Shown here piece by piece: positions 1-6,081 of a DNA stretch of 7,650 nucleotides. The number at the start of each line of letters is the position of its first letter. Position 1 is the stretch's first letter. The notes beneath the pieces are model-generated. The model worked only from the letters and a program-made list of their open reading frames with translations. It had not been told where the DNA came from and did no database searches. The position numbers and the translations under genes were made by a program. Origin of the DNA: Bacteroidota bacterium (GTDB lineage: Bacteria; Bacteroidota; Bacteroidia; Chitinophagales; Chitinophagaceae); the NCBI GenBank assembly GCA_021824855.1, contig JAKAJX010000253.1, positions 1-7,650 on the forward strand, read 5' to 3'.

Positions 1-24
1 TGTATCTAAAACAGATTTTGGCAT
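1..24 (-). CDS. Start of a leftward gene cut by the window edge; possibly mutS
   Basis: Only eight codons are visible, reading MPKSVLDT from an ATG at 24-22, and the frame runs off the left edge. Two things support a real start: a good Bacteroidota promoter lies just upstream on the same strand (62-31), and the next gene is divergent. Bacteroidota MutS proteins often begin with a short polar leader followed by a (D/E)TPLM motif, and the visible residues would fit that. My recollection is also that mutS is commonly a neighbour of this trmH-type gene in the phylum. Both points are inference; eight residues cannot identify a protein. On the opposite strand, a frame open at 2-55 (ending in TAG) is an alternative reading as the tail of a rightward gene. 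Confidence 0.35.
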
Positions 25-30
25 GGGCAA

Positions 31-62
31 CAAATATAAACTCTTCGTAAAATAGGGTACAA
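31..62 (-). promoter_or_regulatory. Candidate Bacteroidota housekeeping promoter for the left-edge gene
   Basis: On the minus strand a -33 TTG (62-60) is separated by 21 nt from a -7 element TATATTTG (38-31). This matches the Bacteroidota primary sigma consensus TTG-N17-23-TAnnTTTG exactly. The element ends 6 nt before the ATG at 24, so the expected transcript start lies within a few bases of the start codon and the mRNA would be almost leaderless. Confidence 0.5.
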
Positions 63-76
63 TATTTTTTATTTTG

Positions 77-127
77 TTACCAACTTGTGTATTGCTATTA
101 GCTGTGGCTGCTTTTCCAAGTTGGTAA
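77..127. repeat. Perfect 11-bp inverted repeat between divergent promoters
   Basis: The left arm TTACCAACTTG (77-87) and the right arm CAAGTTGGTAA (117-127) are exact reverse complements separated by 29 nt. Arm centres are 40 bp apart, close to four helical turns. A second, outer complementarity flanks them: AATATTTT (61-68) and AAAATATT (132-139). The core CAACTTG recurs at 151-157, next to the candidate -33 element of the trmH promoter. Given the predicted transcript starts, neither divergent transcript would contain the repeat. A DNA-level role (operator or looping site) is therefore more natural than a terminator. The function is unknown. Confidence 0.6.
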
Positions 128-154
128 TGGTAAAATATTTATGAACCTCTCAAC

Positions 155-188
155 TTGCCATTCTCGATTGGCGATTCACTTATCTTTG
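155..188 (+). promoter_or_regulatory. Candidate promoter of the trmH-ubiA-ruvX operon
   Basis: A -7 element TATCTTTG (181-188) matches TAnnTTTG. A TTG at 155-157 lies 23 nt upstream, at the long limit of the accepted spacing. The -7 element ends 5 nt before the chosen trmH ATG at 194, again implying a very short or absent leader. The -33 assignment is weaker than the -7. This TTG could also be read as an upstream start codon for trmH, but the codons between it and 194 do not resemble family sequence. Confidence 0.42.
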
Positions 189-193
189 CCTTT

Positions 194-718
194 ATGCGAA
201 AAATTTCGATGGACGAGTTAGGTCGAAAATCTGTTGAAGAATTTAAGCAAGCTGCAAAAAATTCCATTATTGTAGTGTTAGATAATATTCGCAGCATGCA
301 CAATGTGGGCAGTGTTTTTAGAACCTCCGATGCTTTTTTAATTGAAGGTATTTGTTTATGTGGCTATACGCCGCAACCTCCGCACAGAGATATTCATAAA
401 ACAGCATTGGGTGCAACCGAAACGGTAGATTGGATGTATTTTGAAACAACCCAAAATGCCATTGAACAACTAAAACAACGAGGCTTTATAATTTATGCGG
501 TAGAGCAAGTAGAAGGAAGTATTTCTTTAGAAAAATTTACTGATCCCAAAGCACCAATTGCCATTATTTTCGGCAATGAAGTAGAAGGTGTTGCTGCAGA
601 TTTATTGCCTTTGTGTGATGGATGTATTGAAATACCGCAATTAGGAATGAAGCATTCATTAAATATTTCTGTAGCAGCAGGAATTGTTTTGTGGAAATTA
701 TCGGAATCAAAATTTTAA
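194..718 (+). CDS. TrmH/SpoU-family RNA 2'-O-ribose methyltransferase
   Basis: This is a SPOUT-class enzyme that transfers a methyl group from S-adenosylmethionine to the 2'-OH of a ribose in tRNA or rRNA, in the cytoplasm. With the ATG at 194 the protein is 174 residues, the short form lacking an extra N-terminal substrate-binding domain. The three SpoU motifs are visible: motif 1 NVGSVFRT (37-44, with catalytic-type Asn37 and Arg43), motif 2 FGNEVEGV (126-133), and motif 3 from IPQLGMKHSLNISVA (147-161), which forms the trefoil-knot SAM pocket. The frame is open back to a TTG at 155, but those 13 extra codons look like promoter DNA. Related Bacteroidota proteins typically begin MRKL..., as here (MRKIS). 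It is the first gene of a probable operon, with ubiA 21 nt downstream. The family assignment is firm; the exact RNA target cannot be read from the sequence. Confidence 0.95.
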   Translation: MRKISMDELGRKSVEEFKQAAKNSIIVVLDNIRSMHNVGSVFRTSDAFLIEGICLCGYTPQPPHRDIHKTALGATETVDWMYFETTQNAIEQLKQRGFIIYAVEQVEGSISLEKFTDPKAPIAIIFGNEVEGVAADLLPLCDGCIEIPQLGMKHSLNISVAAGIVLWKLSESKF

Positions 719-739
719 AAAATTAATGGATAGAATAAT

Positions 740-1612
740 ATGTATAAAGTAAAAAACTATTTATCGTTGGTAAAATTTTCGCATACCATTTTCGCCATGC
801 CTTTCGCATTAATTGGTTTTTTTTTAGGAGTGATGAAAATACCTTCGGGATTTAGCTTTCAGCCTTTAGCACTAAAATTCTTTCTCGTTATAGTTTGTAT
901 GATTTCTGCACGCAGTGCGGCTATGGCTTTTAACCGATTTTTAGATAGAAGTTTTGATGCTAAAAATCCACGTACTGCCATCAGAGAAATTCCTAAGGGA
1001 ATTATTTCCGCCAATAGTGCATTACGCTTTGTAATAGCTGCATCCATACTTTTTATATTGGCAACTTATTTCATTAATACTATTTGTTTTTATTTATCGC
1101 CGGTGGCATTATTTGTAATCTTGTTTTATAGCTATACTAAAAGATTTACACCATTGTGCCATTTGGTTTTGGGCATTGGATTATCGTTGGCACCCATTGG
1201 TGCATATTTGGCAGTAACAGGAATATTTGCAGTGTTGCCTATTTTATTTTCTTTATCGGTTATATTTTGGGTTAGCGGGTTTGATGTAATTTATGCCTTG
1301 CAAGATGTTGAATTCGATCAATCACAACAATTGTATTCTATACCTTCAACTGTTGGAAAAGAAAAGGCACTGCGGGTTTCGGAGTTATTTCACTTATTAA
1401 GTGCAGCTTGTGTTATTGCAGCCGGTGTGTATGGAAACTTTCATTGGATATATTGGATAGGTATTTTAGTTTTTGTTGGAATGCTCGTTTATCAGCATTC
1501 CATTGTTAAACCCAATGACCTAAGCAAAGTAAATATTGCATTCATGACAGCTAATGGAATTGCCAGTGTTGTGTTTGCGGTATTTGTGATCATGGATTTA
1601 TTCATTCTTTAA
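740..1612 (+). CDS. ubiA: UbiA-family polyprenyltransferase (quinone biosynthesis)
   Basis: This is an integral inner-membrane prenyltransferase of 290 residues, rich in hydrophobic segments (about eight or nine helices). The two Mg-prenyl diphosphate motifs are present: NRFLDRSFD (65-73, with Asn65, Asp69, Asp73) and DVEFD (189-193) within FDVIYALQDVEFD. Downstream of the first motif, NPRTAIREIP (76-85) is typical of the UbiA-like subfamily of menaquinone-making bacteria rather than of MenA or of haem O synthase. It attaches a polyprenyl chain to an aromatic quinone precursor. In Bacteroidota using the futalosine route the equivalent step is MqnP, and this gene is a reasonable candidate. The substrate is inferred, so the symbol is a family label. 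It lies 21 nt after trmH and 9 nt before ruvX with no promoter visible between, consistent with one transcript. Confidence 0.92.
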   Translation: MYKVKNYLSLVKFSHTIFAMPFALIGFFLGVMKIPSGFSFQPLALKFFLVIVCMISARSAAMAFNRFLDRSFDAKNPRTAIREIPKGIISANSALRFVIAASILFILATYFINTICFYLSPVALFVILFYSYTKRFTPLCHLVLGIGLSLAPIGAYLAVTGIFAVLPILFSLSVIFWVSGFDVIYALQDVEFDQSQQLYSIPSTVGKEKALRVSELFHLLSAACVIAAGVYGNFHWIYWIGILVFVGMLVYQHSIVKPNDLSKVNIAFMTANGIASVVFAVFVIMDLFIL

Positions 1613-1621
1613 ACTATCAAA

Positions 1622-2035
1622 TTGGCAAGAATCATTTGCATTGATTATGGTGGAAAGCGAACCGGATTGGCAGTAACCGATCCTTTAAAAATTATTGCTA
1701 CCGCTTTAACAACTGTTGCAACAAAAGAGTTAATTCCTTTTTTACAAAAGTATTTTTTGAAAGAAGAAGTGGAATTAATATTGATAGGAGAGCCTTTAAA
1801 TTTAGATGATACGCCTACACATGCTACCCCATTGGTGTATGCCGCTATTAAACAATTGCAGAAGCAATTTCCCTCCATTCCCATTAAAACAATTGATGAG
1901 CGTTTTACCTCTAAAATGGCATCAAGGGCAATGGTTGAAATGGGTATGAAAAAAAAAGATAGACAGAAAAAAGAAAATATTGACCAAATAGCAGCAGCAA
2001 TTATGCTGCAAGATTACCTGAAAAGTTTGGAGTAA
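1622..2035 (+). CDS. ruvX: RuvX/YqgF, putative pre-16S rRNA nuclease / Holliday junction resolvase
   Basis: This is an RNase H-fold nuclease of 137 residues, normal family length. The family has been linked both to maturation of the 16S rRNA 5' end and to Holliday-junction cleavage. Visible active-site positions are Asp8 in IDYGGKRTG (7-15), Glu57 in LIGEP (54-58), the DERFTS motif (92-97) and Asp121 in DQIAAAIML (121-129). The start is a TTG, and it is forced: the ubiA stop TAA (1610-1612) lies in the same frame and only ACT ATC AAA separates it from the TTG, so no ATG is available. The second residue onward (ARIICIDYG) matches how the family normally begins. It is the last gene of the first rightward cluster. 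Confidence 0.95.
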   Translation: MARIICIDYGGKRTGLAVTDPLKIIATALTTVATKELIPFLQKYFLKEEVELILIGEPLNLDDTPTHATPLVYAAIKQLQKQFPSIPIKTIDERFTSKMASRAMVEMGMKKKDRQKKENIDQIAAAIMLQDYLKSLE

Positions 2036-2037
2036 TT

Positions 2038-2063
2038 ACAATTTGCAGGTTGAACAATTTGCA
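2038..2063 (+). repeat. 10-bp direct repeat in the def promoter
   Basis: ACAATTTGCA occurs at 2038-2047 and again at 2054-2063, with starts 16 bp apart. TTTGCA recurs a third time at 2070-2075, as part of the -7 region. The first copy contains the candidate -33 TTG and the second lies in the spacer. This may be a regulatory duplication or chance similarity in AT-rich promoter DNA. Confidence 0.4.
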
Positions 2064-2073
2064 ATTATTTTTG
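2042..2073 (+). promoter_or_regulatory. Bacteroidota-type promoter of def
   Basis: A -33 element TTTG (2042-2045) is followed after 20 nt by TATTTTTG (2066-2073), an exact match to TAnnTTTG. It begins seven bases after the ruvX stop codon and lies in non-coding DNA. The expected transcript start is around 2077-2080, giving def a leader of roughly 25 nt. This suggests def and the gene behind it can be transcribed independently of the trmH-ubiA-ruvX cluster. Confidence 0.6.
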
Positions 2074-2103
2074 CAGATTACAGAAACATAATTTTTATAA
2101 TAA

Positions 2104-2682
2104 ATGATTTTACCCATTGTTGCATACGGTGCCCATATTTTGCGTAAGGAGGCTAAAAATATTACTCCCGATTATGATAATTTAAATGCTTTGATTGAAG
2201 ATATGTGGGAAACCATGTACTCGAGTAATGGCGTTGGATTGGCTGCCCCGCAAATCAATAAAAATATACGACTGTTTGTGATGGATAGTGCTCAGATATT
2301 CGACAATTTAGAGGAAGATGAGCTTGGTAAATATCCCGATGGTCCGGGCATTAAAAAGGTTTTTATTAACGCAATAATTAAAGAATATACAGGCGAGGAG
2401 TGGTTGTATAATGAAGGCTGTTTAAGCATTCCTAAAATACGAGAGGATATTGTGCGACCGCAAACTATAGTAATTGAGTACCTCGATGAAAATTTTTTAC
2501 CTCATACTGAAACGTTTAACGGAATTACTGCAAGAATTATTCAGCATGAATACGATCATATACAAGGAAAATTATTTATTGATTATTTGAAACCCTTGAA
2601 ACGAAAATTATTACAAAGCAAATTAACCGATATAAGCAAAGGAAAGATGAAAGTAGATTATAAAATGATGTTTATTAAATGA
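2104..2682 (+). CDS. def: Peptide deformylase
   Basis: This metalloenzyme removes the formyl group from the N-terminal methionine of nascent proteins at the ribosome exit. All three family motifs are intact in the 192-residue protein: GVGLAAPQ (43-50), EGCLS (104-108, Cys106 a metal ligand) and HEYDH (148-152, His148 and His152 metal ligands, Glu149 catalytic). The residues between motifs 1 and 2 include a longer acidic insertion (about 62-82, DSAQIFDNLEEDELGKYPDG), as is common in Bacteroidota deformylases. The ATG at 2104 gives MILPIVAYGAHILRK, the usual family beginning. Its stop overlaps the start of the next gene (ATGA, 2679-2682), so the two are probably translationally coupled. Confidence 0.97.
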   Translation: MILPIVAYGAHILRKEAKNITPDYDNLNALIEDMWETMYSSNGVGLAAPQINKNIRLFVMDSAQIFDNLEEDELGKYPDGPGIKKVFINAIIKEYTGEEWLYNEGCLSIPKIREDIVRPQTIVIEYLDENFLPHTETFNGITARIIQHEYDHIQGKLFIDYLKPLKRKLLQSKLTDISKGKMKVDYKMMFIK

Positions 2683-3620
2683 GAAAAATAATAATTGGAA
2701 TAGTTTTCTTGTTAGTGTATGCAAATGGCACTTTCTCTCAAAATAAAGACACAACTATTTATGGTGATAATGGTAAACTTACCTTACCCGATGTGTTTGT
2801 AAGAAATAATTTCGACTATAAAAAACTTTTGCAACAAATTAAAGAAGATACCAGTTTTTATAAGGCTTTTAGAAATTTGCGAATACTAAATTTTTCTTCG
2901 TATAACGATATTCGCATGCTCGATAAATCAGGAAATGTTCAAGCATCTTCATATAGTAAAACACGCCAAAATAGAGAAAATGGTTGCCGAACAATGGATG
3001 TTTTAGAAGAAAAAACTACCGGAGATTTTTATGATAGCAAACACCGGTACAACTATATTACGGCTGAATTATATGCTGCATTGTTTTTTACTAAAGGAAA
3101 AGTGTGTGGAGAAGATAATATTGTTAAAGGACATGCCATATCTACCGAAAAAAAATCGGGAATTGATAAGCATAAAGAACAATTGAAAATGTTGTTTTTT
3201 AACCCCGGTAAAAAGATTCCGGGTATTCCTTTTTTTGGAGATAAATTAGATTTATATGATGCGTCCGCACATAAAATTTACGATTATAAATTAGATATTA
3301 CAGACTATCAGGGTAAGTTGTGTTATATTTTTTCTATTAAGCCCAAAGAAGATTTGGGTTTTTTTAAAAGAGATGATGTAGTAATTGATGAAATGACTAC
3401 ATGGTTTGATATGAAAACTTTAGAAGTTTTAGCACGCAATTATTCCTTAAGTTATAAAGCAGGGCTTTATGATTTTGATGTAAGTATGGAAGTAGAAATG
3501 ACAAGATTTCAAGACATGCTTATTCCTAAAGTATTGCGGTATAAAGGCAACTGGAATGTAATTTTTAAGAAAAGAGAACGAGCCCTATTTACAGCTACCA
3601 TATTCGATGTAAAAAAATAA
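2679..3620 (+). CDS. Secreted protein of unknown function, coupled to def
   Basis: I do not recognise a characterised family. The 313-residue product starts with a signal peptide (MRKIIIGIVFLLVYANGTFS, then QNKD, residues 1-24), with likely cleavage at about Ser20-Gln21, so it should enter the periplasm or go further. No lipobox cysteine and no second membrane segment are seen. The rest is mixed polar sequence. There is a Lys-rich central stretch (about 155-180) and a C-terminal half with alternating strands (for example KLCYIFSIKPKEDLGFF 213-229, and 235-310). That half is reminiscent of LolA-like outer-membrane lipoprotein-sorting or DUF5686-type beta-sheet folds; this is only an impression. 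Cysteines are at 103, 143 and 215. The ATG overlaps the def stop, so expression is tied to the deformylase. The gene ends 27 nt before a convergent gene. Confidence 0.85.
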   Translation: MRKIIIGIVFLLVYANGTFSQNKDTTIYGDNGKLTLPDVFVRNNFDYKKLLQQIKEDTSFYKAFRNLRILNFSSYNDIRMLDKSGNVQASSYSKTRQNRENGCRTMDVLEEKTTGDFYDSKHRYNYITAELYAALFFTKGKVCGEDNIVKGHAISTEKKSGIDKHKEQLKMLFFNPGKKIPGIPFFGDKLDLYDASAHKIYDYKLDITDYQGKLCYIFSIKPKEDLGFFKRDDVVIDEMTTWFDMKTLEVLARNYSLSYKAGLYDFDVSMEVEMTRFQDMLIPKVLRYKGNWNVIFKKRERALFTATIFDVKK

Positions 3621-3647
3621 CGTATTGCATTCGTATCAACTGCCGGT

Positions 3648-4631
3648 TTATAAACCATTCAATAGTGTATTAATATCGGCAATACTTTTTTGACTTGGAT
3701 TTACAATAATTTGATTGGCATTTGTTGCCGTTGTGCTGGCAGAACCCCAATAAAATGTGTTGTCAATTTTTGAGATACTGATAATAGTGGTTGCCGTATT
3801 AAGCGGAATTCCATTAGCGAAATATACACGAGAGGCATAATCGGGCTTCAATTTTAGTACGGTATTTTTATTATTAAATACAGCATATACAATGGTATTT
3901 TTATTGGTAAAATTGGGTGGTAAAACAACATTTAATCTGGTTGTTCCATTGCTGCTATCTATTGGTTGATAAGCACCTACCCAATGAGTGGCTGAAGAGT
4001 ATAATTCGTATTCAACAGGGTAAGAAGTGTTATTGGGATGATAGGCTATTTCTAATTTCCCGGTATTAAATGTTGCCGGAAGCCAGTTTAATGATGAATC
4101 CGGAGTAGGTTGCCCAACGTACAACTGCATGGTAGGGATAGCCAACTTTTCGCCCCATTTAAGTTCATAAAAAGTTCCGGGTGCCATTCGTAAATAATTA
4201 TTATTCTGAATAAATTCTACATAAAAGCATCTCAAACTTTGTAATGGAGCGGCATTGCTCGAGGTTTCAAGTAAAGCCCTTATATAATCTCCTTTTGTTT
4301 TTACAACCATTACTCGTACTGTAATCATTCCATTAACTATAGGGTTGTTACTGGGATTTCTGCAAGATGAAGCGGGAATACTCATTTCTAAATCGTCAGG
4401 GGTATTAAAATGAATTTCTTTTCCTTGATTAGCATAAAACGAGTCAACATAAAAACTAAAACTATTTAATGCTTGTGCAATTGAATCGGCTAATTTTTTA
4501 TTTCCAGATTGATTAATCCATGAGGTATCATTGATGCTTAAAGTTGTATCGGGCGTAAACGTGTTCGAAAATTCTTTCTTACACGAAGAAAATAGTATTA
4601 GTAAAAGTAGTATTGATAAAAGTTTATTCAT
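3648..4631 (-). CDS. Lipoprotein downstream of the sigma/anti-sigma pair
   Basis: The 327-residue product has a type II signal peptide (MNKLLSILLLLILFSSC) with lipobox LFSSC, so Cys17 would be acylated and the protein anchored in the outer or inner membrane. CKKE follows the cysteine; a clear acidic lipoprotein export signal is not evident, so surface display is uncertain. The mature part has a segment at about 69-153 in the pattern 'GKEIHF...MSIPAS...GMITVRV...LLETSSNAAPL...LRMAPG'. I associate this with ZU5-like/Ig-like beta modules seen in other Bacteroidota lipoproteins (inference, no search possible). The C-terminal half is beta-rich and Asn/Thr-rich. It begins 25 nt after the anti-sigma/barrel gene and is probably the third gene of the same transcript. 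No terminator is seen before the convergent gene at 3620. The function is unknown. Confidence 0.85.
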   Translation of the reverse strand: MNKLLSILLLLILFSSCKKEFSNTFTPDTTLSINDTSWINQSGNKKLADSIAQALNSFSFYVDSFYANQGKEIHFNTPDDLEMSIPASSCRNPSNNPIVNGMITVRVMVVKTKGDYIRALLETSSNAAPLQSLRCFYVEFIQNNNYLRMAPGTFYELKWGEKLAIPTMQLYVGQPTPDSSLNWLPATFNTGKLEIAYHPNNTSYPVEYELYSSATHWVGAYQPIDSSNGTTRLNVVLPPNFTNKNTIVYAVFNNKNTVLKLKPDYASRVYFANGIPLNTATTIISISKIDNTFYWGSASTTATNANQIIVNPSQKSIADINTLLNGL

Positions 4632-4656
4632 TGTATTGTATATGATACTTGATTAA

Positions 4657-6081
4657 TTATAAATGATGCCTGCCATTTCTTAATTTCATTCTTACACCAA
4701 ATTGAATACCTATTGTATTAAACTTTTGACTAAATCCTGCACTGCTGGTAGTATTATTTAGTCCGTATCTAAAATAAGGCTCTGCAAATACATCCATTTT
4801 TTCGCTTATGTTGCGTATAATGCTTACGCTTCCAAAAAGGCTTAAACCCACAGCAGTTTTATAAAAGCCATTAACACCTTTAGAGTTAGCCGAAATAATA
4901 TTCATAGCCGTATCTATCGTATAACCATTAAACCATGATGCAATATTTAAAATTGCTCCTCCATTAACTGCAAACTTCCATTTATCGTCGGGCTTCCCAA
5001 ACTCATAGCCAACACTTATAGGAATTTCAACATTTTTATAATGGTTCATATTTTTTATGGTTCTGTATCCTATTTGTGTTACTGAGGTAGTATCATTAAT
5101 GGTGGTATCTCCTTGCGGGCGAACGAGTGTTCGGCTAATAATAACAGTAGTAGTTTGTGTTTGATTAACTTTTTTTTCTGCAAAGCGTTCGTTTATCTGT
5201 GCATATTGAAATCCTGCTTTTATAATAAAATGATCTCCTATAGTTTTGCTTAATCTAACTCCTGCACTAAATCCTACACCCATTTTTTCGGTACTGTCTT
5301 TCTTCTGTAAATAAGTTGCACTCAATCCATTACCATATAATGATTTGCCCGAATAGTTGGGTGAAATATAGGCTTCAATATATATATCACTTGTTGGATT
5401 GCCATTTACGCTTGGGCAATCGTTAGAGCCTATGCCCAAAATATTTTTTAGATTTAAAGGAGGCCAGTGTAAATTATTTCTTCTATGAATATTATTATTG
5501 GAGAAAGAAATAATATTTTCCGATGAATATTTTTTAGAAGCTAAAGAGAATGAATCATCCATTGGCAATTCATCTGTTGTATTATTTAGAAGTGGCTGAG
5601 AGTTAAAAATATTTTTTGGTGTATTAATTTTTGGTTGATTAGCTGCACGTTTTGCAAGTTTGGCAATAAACCTTTTATTTTTCGAAAAACTAAAATTTTC
5701 GGTATCAGAAGTGTTGGATAAGGCATGCACTTGTTTATCGGTAATTGCTGCAATGTTGGGCAATTGTGCAGTAGTATTTGATTTATTATGAATTGCCGCT
5801 TCTGATTTGGGGGTAGTAGATGAAGGTTGAGTAGAAGAATTATGAGTAGATTTATTTTCAATAATTGAATTATTTAAGTGATTGTTAATTGCTACGTAAA
5901 TGGAGCTTACAACAACAATAAAGCTGAGGGCAAGTATCCAACCTGCATTAGATTTCCACCAAAAAAACTTCGGCTTTTGGTCTTTGTCGTCTATAATTTT
6001 TTCCCATAAACCTTTCGGTACAGGCGAAGAGTAGTTGTTTAAGCTATCTCTTATAAAATTATCAAATAATTTATCTGTCAT
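4657..6081 (-). CDS. Dma-like dual membrane-spanning anti-sigma factor with outer-membrane beta-barrel
   Basis: The order of parts in the 474-residue protein is: a cytoplasmic N-terminus (1-46) with the LFDNFIRDSLNNYSSPVPKG...W pattern of Bacteroidota anti-sigma regions; one membrane helix (about 47-66, AGWILALSFIVVVSSIYVAI); a linker rich in Asn, Ser, Thr and Lys (about 67-230), with a basic patch at 135-157; and a C-terminal barrel (about 232-468) of alternating strands and turns ending in IGIQFGVRMKLRNG, resembling the OMP_b-brl_2-type family. There is no cleavable signal peptide and no zinc-binding HxxxCxxC motif. One chain would therefore span both membranes, as in the Dma proteins described in Bacteroides thetaiotaomicron. 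Its ATG overlaps the sigma factor stop by one base (TAATG), as expected for a sigma and its inhibitor made in step. The architecture is read directly; the anti-sigma role is inferred from position and family. Confidence 0.85.
   Translation of the reverse strand: MTDKLFDNFIRDSLNNYSSPVPKGLWEKIIDDKDQKPKFFWWKSNAGWILALSFIVVVSSIYVAINNHLNNSIIENKSTHNSSTQPSSTTPKSEAAIHNKSNTTAQLPNIAAITDKQVHALSNTSDTENFSFSKNKRFIAKLAKRAANQPKINTPKNIFNSQPLLNNTTDELPMDDSFSLASKKYSSENIISFSNNNIHRRNNLHWPPLNLKNILGIGSNDCPSVNGNPTSDIYIEAYISPNYSGKSLYGNGLSATYLQKKDSTEKMGVGFSAGVRLSKTIGDHFIIKAGFQYAQINERFAEKKVNQTQTTTVIISRTLVRPQGDTTINDTTSVTQIGYRTIKNMNHYKNVEIPISVGYEFGKPDDKWKFAVNGGAILNIASWFNGYTIDTAMNIISANSKGVNGFYKTAVGLSLFGSVSIIRNISEKMDVFAEPYFRYGLNNTTSSAGFSQKFNTIGIQFGVRMKLRNGRHHL

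Noticed and set aside
2..55. Short plus-strand frame that could be the tail of a rightward gene
   Set aside because: Eighteen codons open to an edge is common by chance, and a good minus-strand promoter with an ATG occupies the same DNA. Not fully excluded.
155..193. Upstream TTG start extending the RNA methyltransferase by 13 residues
   Set aside because: The extra residues do not resemble the family, whose members begin close to MRKI, and the stretch contains the TATCTTTG promoter element.
859..1047. Minus-strand open frame of 62 codons
   Set aside because: It lies wholly inside ubiA, which has intact catalytic motifs; no promoter or recognisable protein.
1645..1884. Minus-strand open frame of 79 codons
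   Set aside because: It is antisense to ruvX, whose active-site motifs cover the same DNA; composition looks like a shadow frame.
3645..3656. Perfect 12-bp palindrome GGTTTATAAACC over the lipoprotein stop codon, considered as a terminator or operator
   Set aside because: As a hairpin it has only a 4-bp stem with no adjacent T-run on either strand, and one or two such palindromes are expected by chance in this length of AT-rich DNA.
5586..5861. Minus-strand open frame of 91 codons in another frame of the barrel gene
   Set aside because: It overlaps the Asn/Ser/Thr-rich linker; its Leu/Ile/Pro-rich translation is what a frameshifted low-complexity linker would give.
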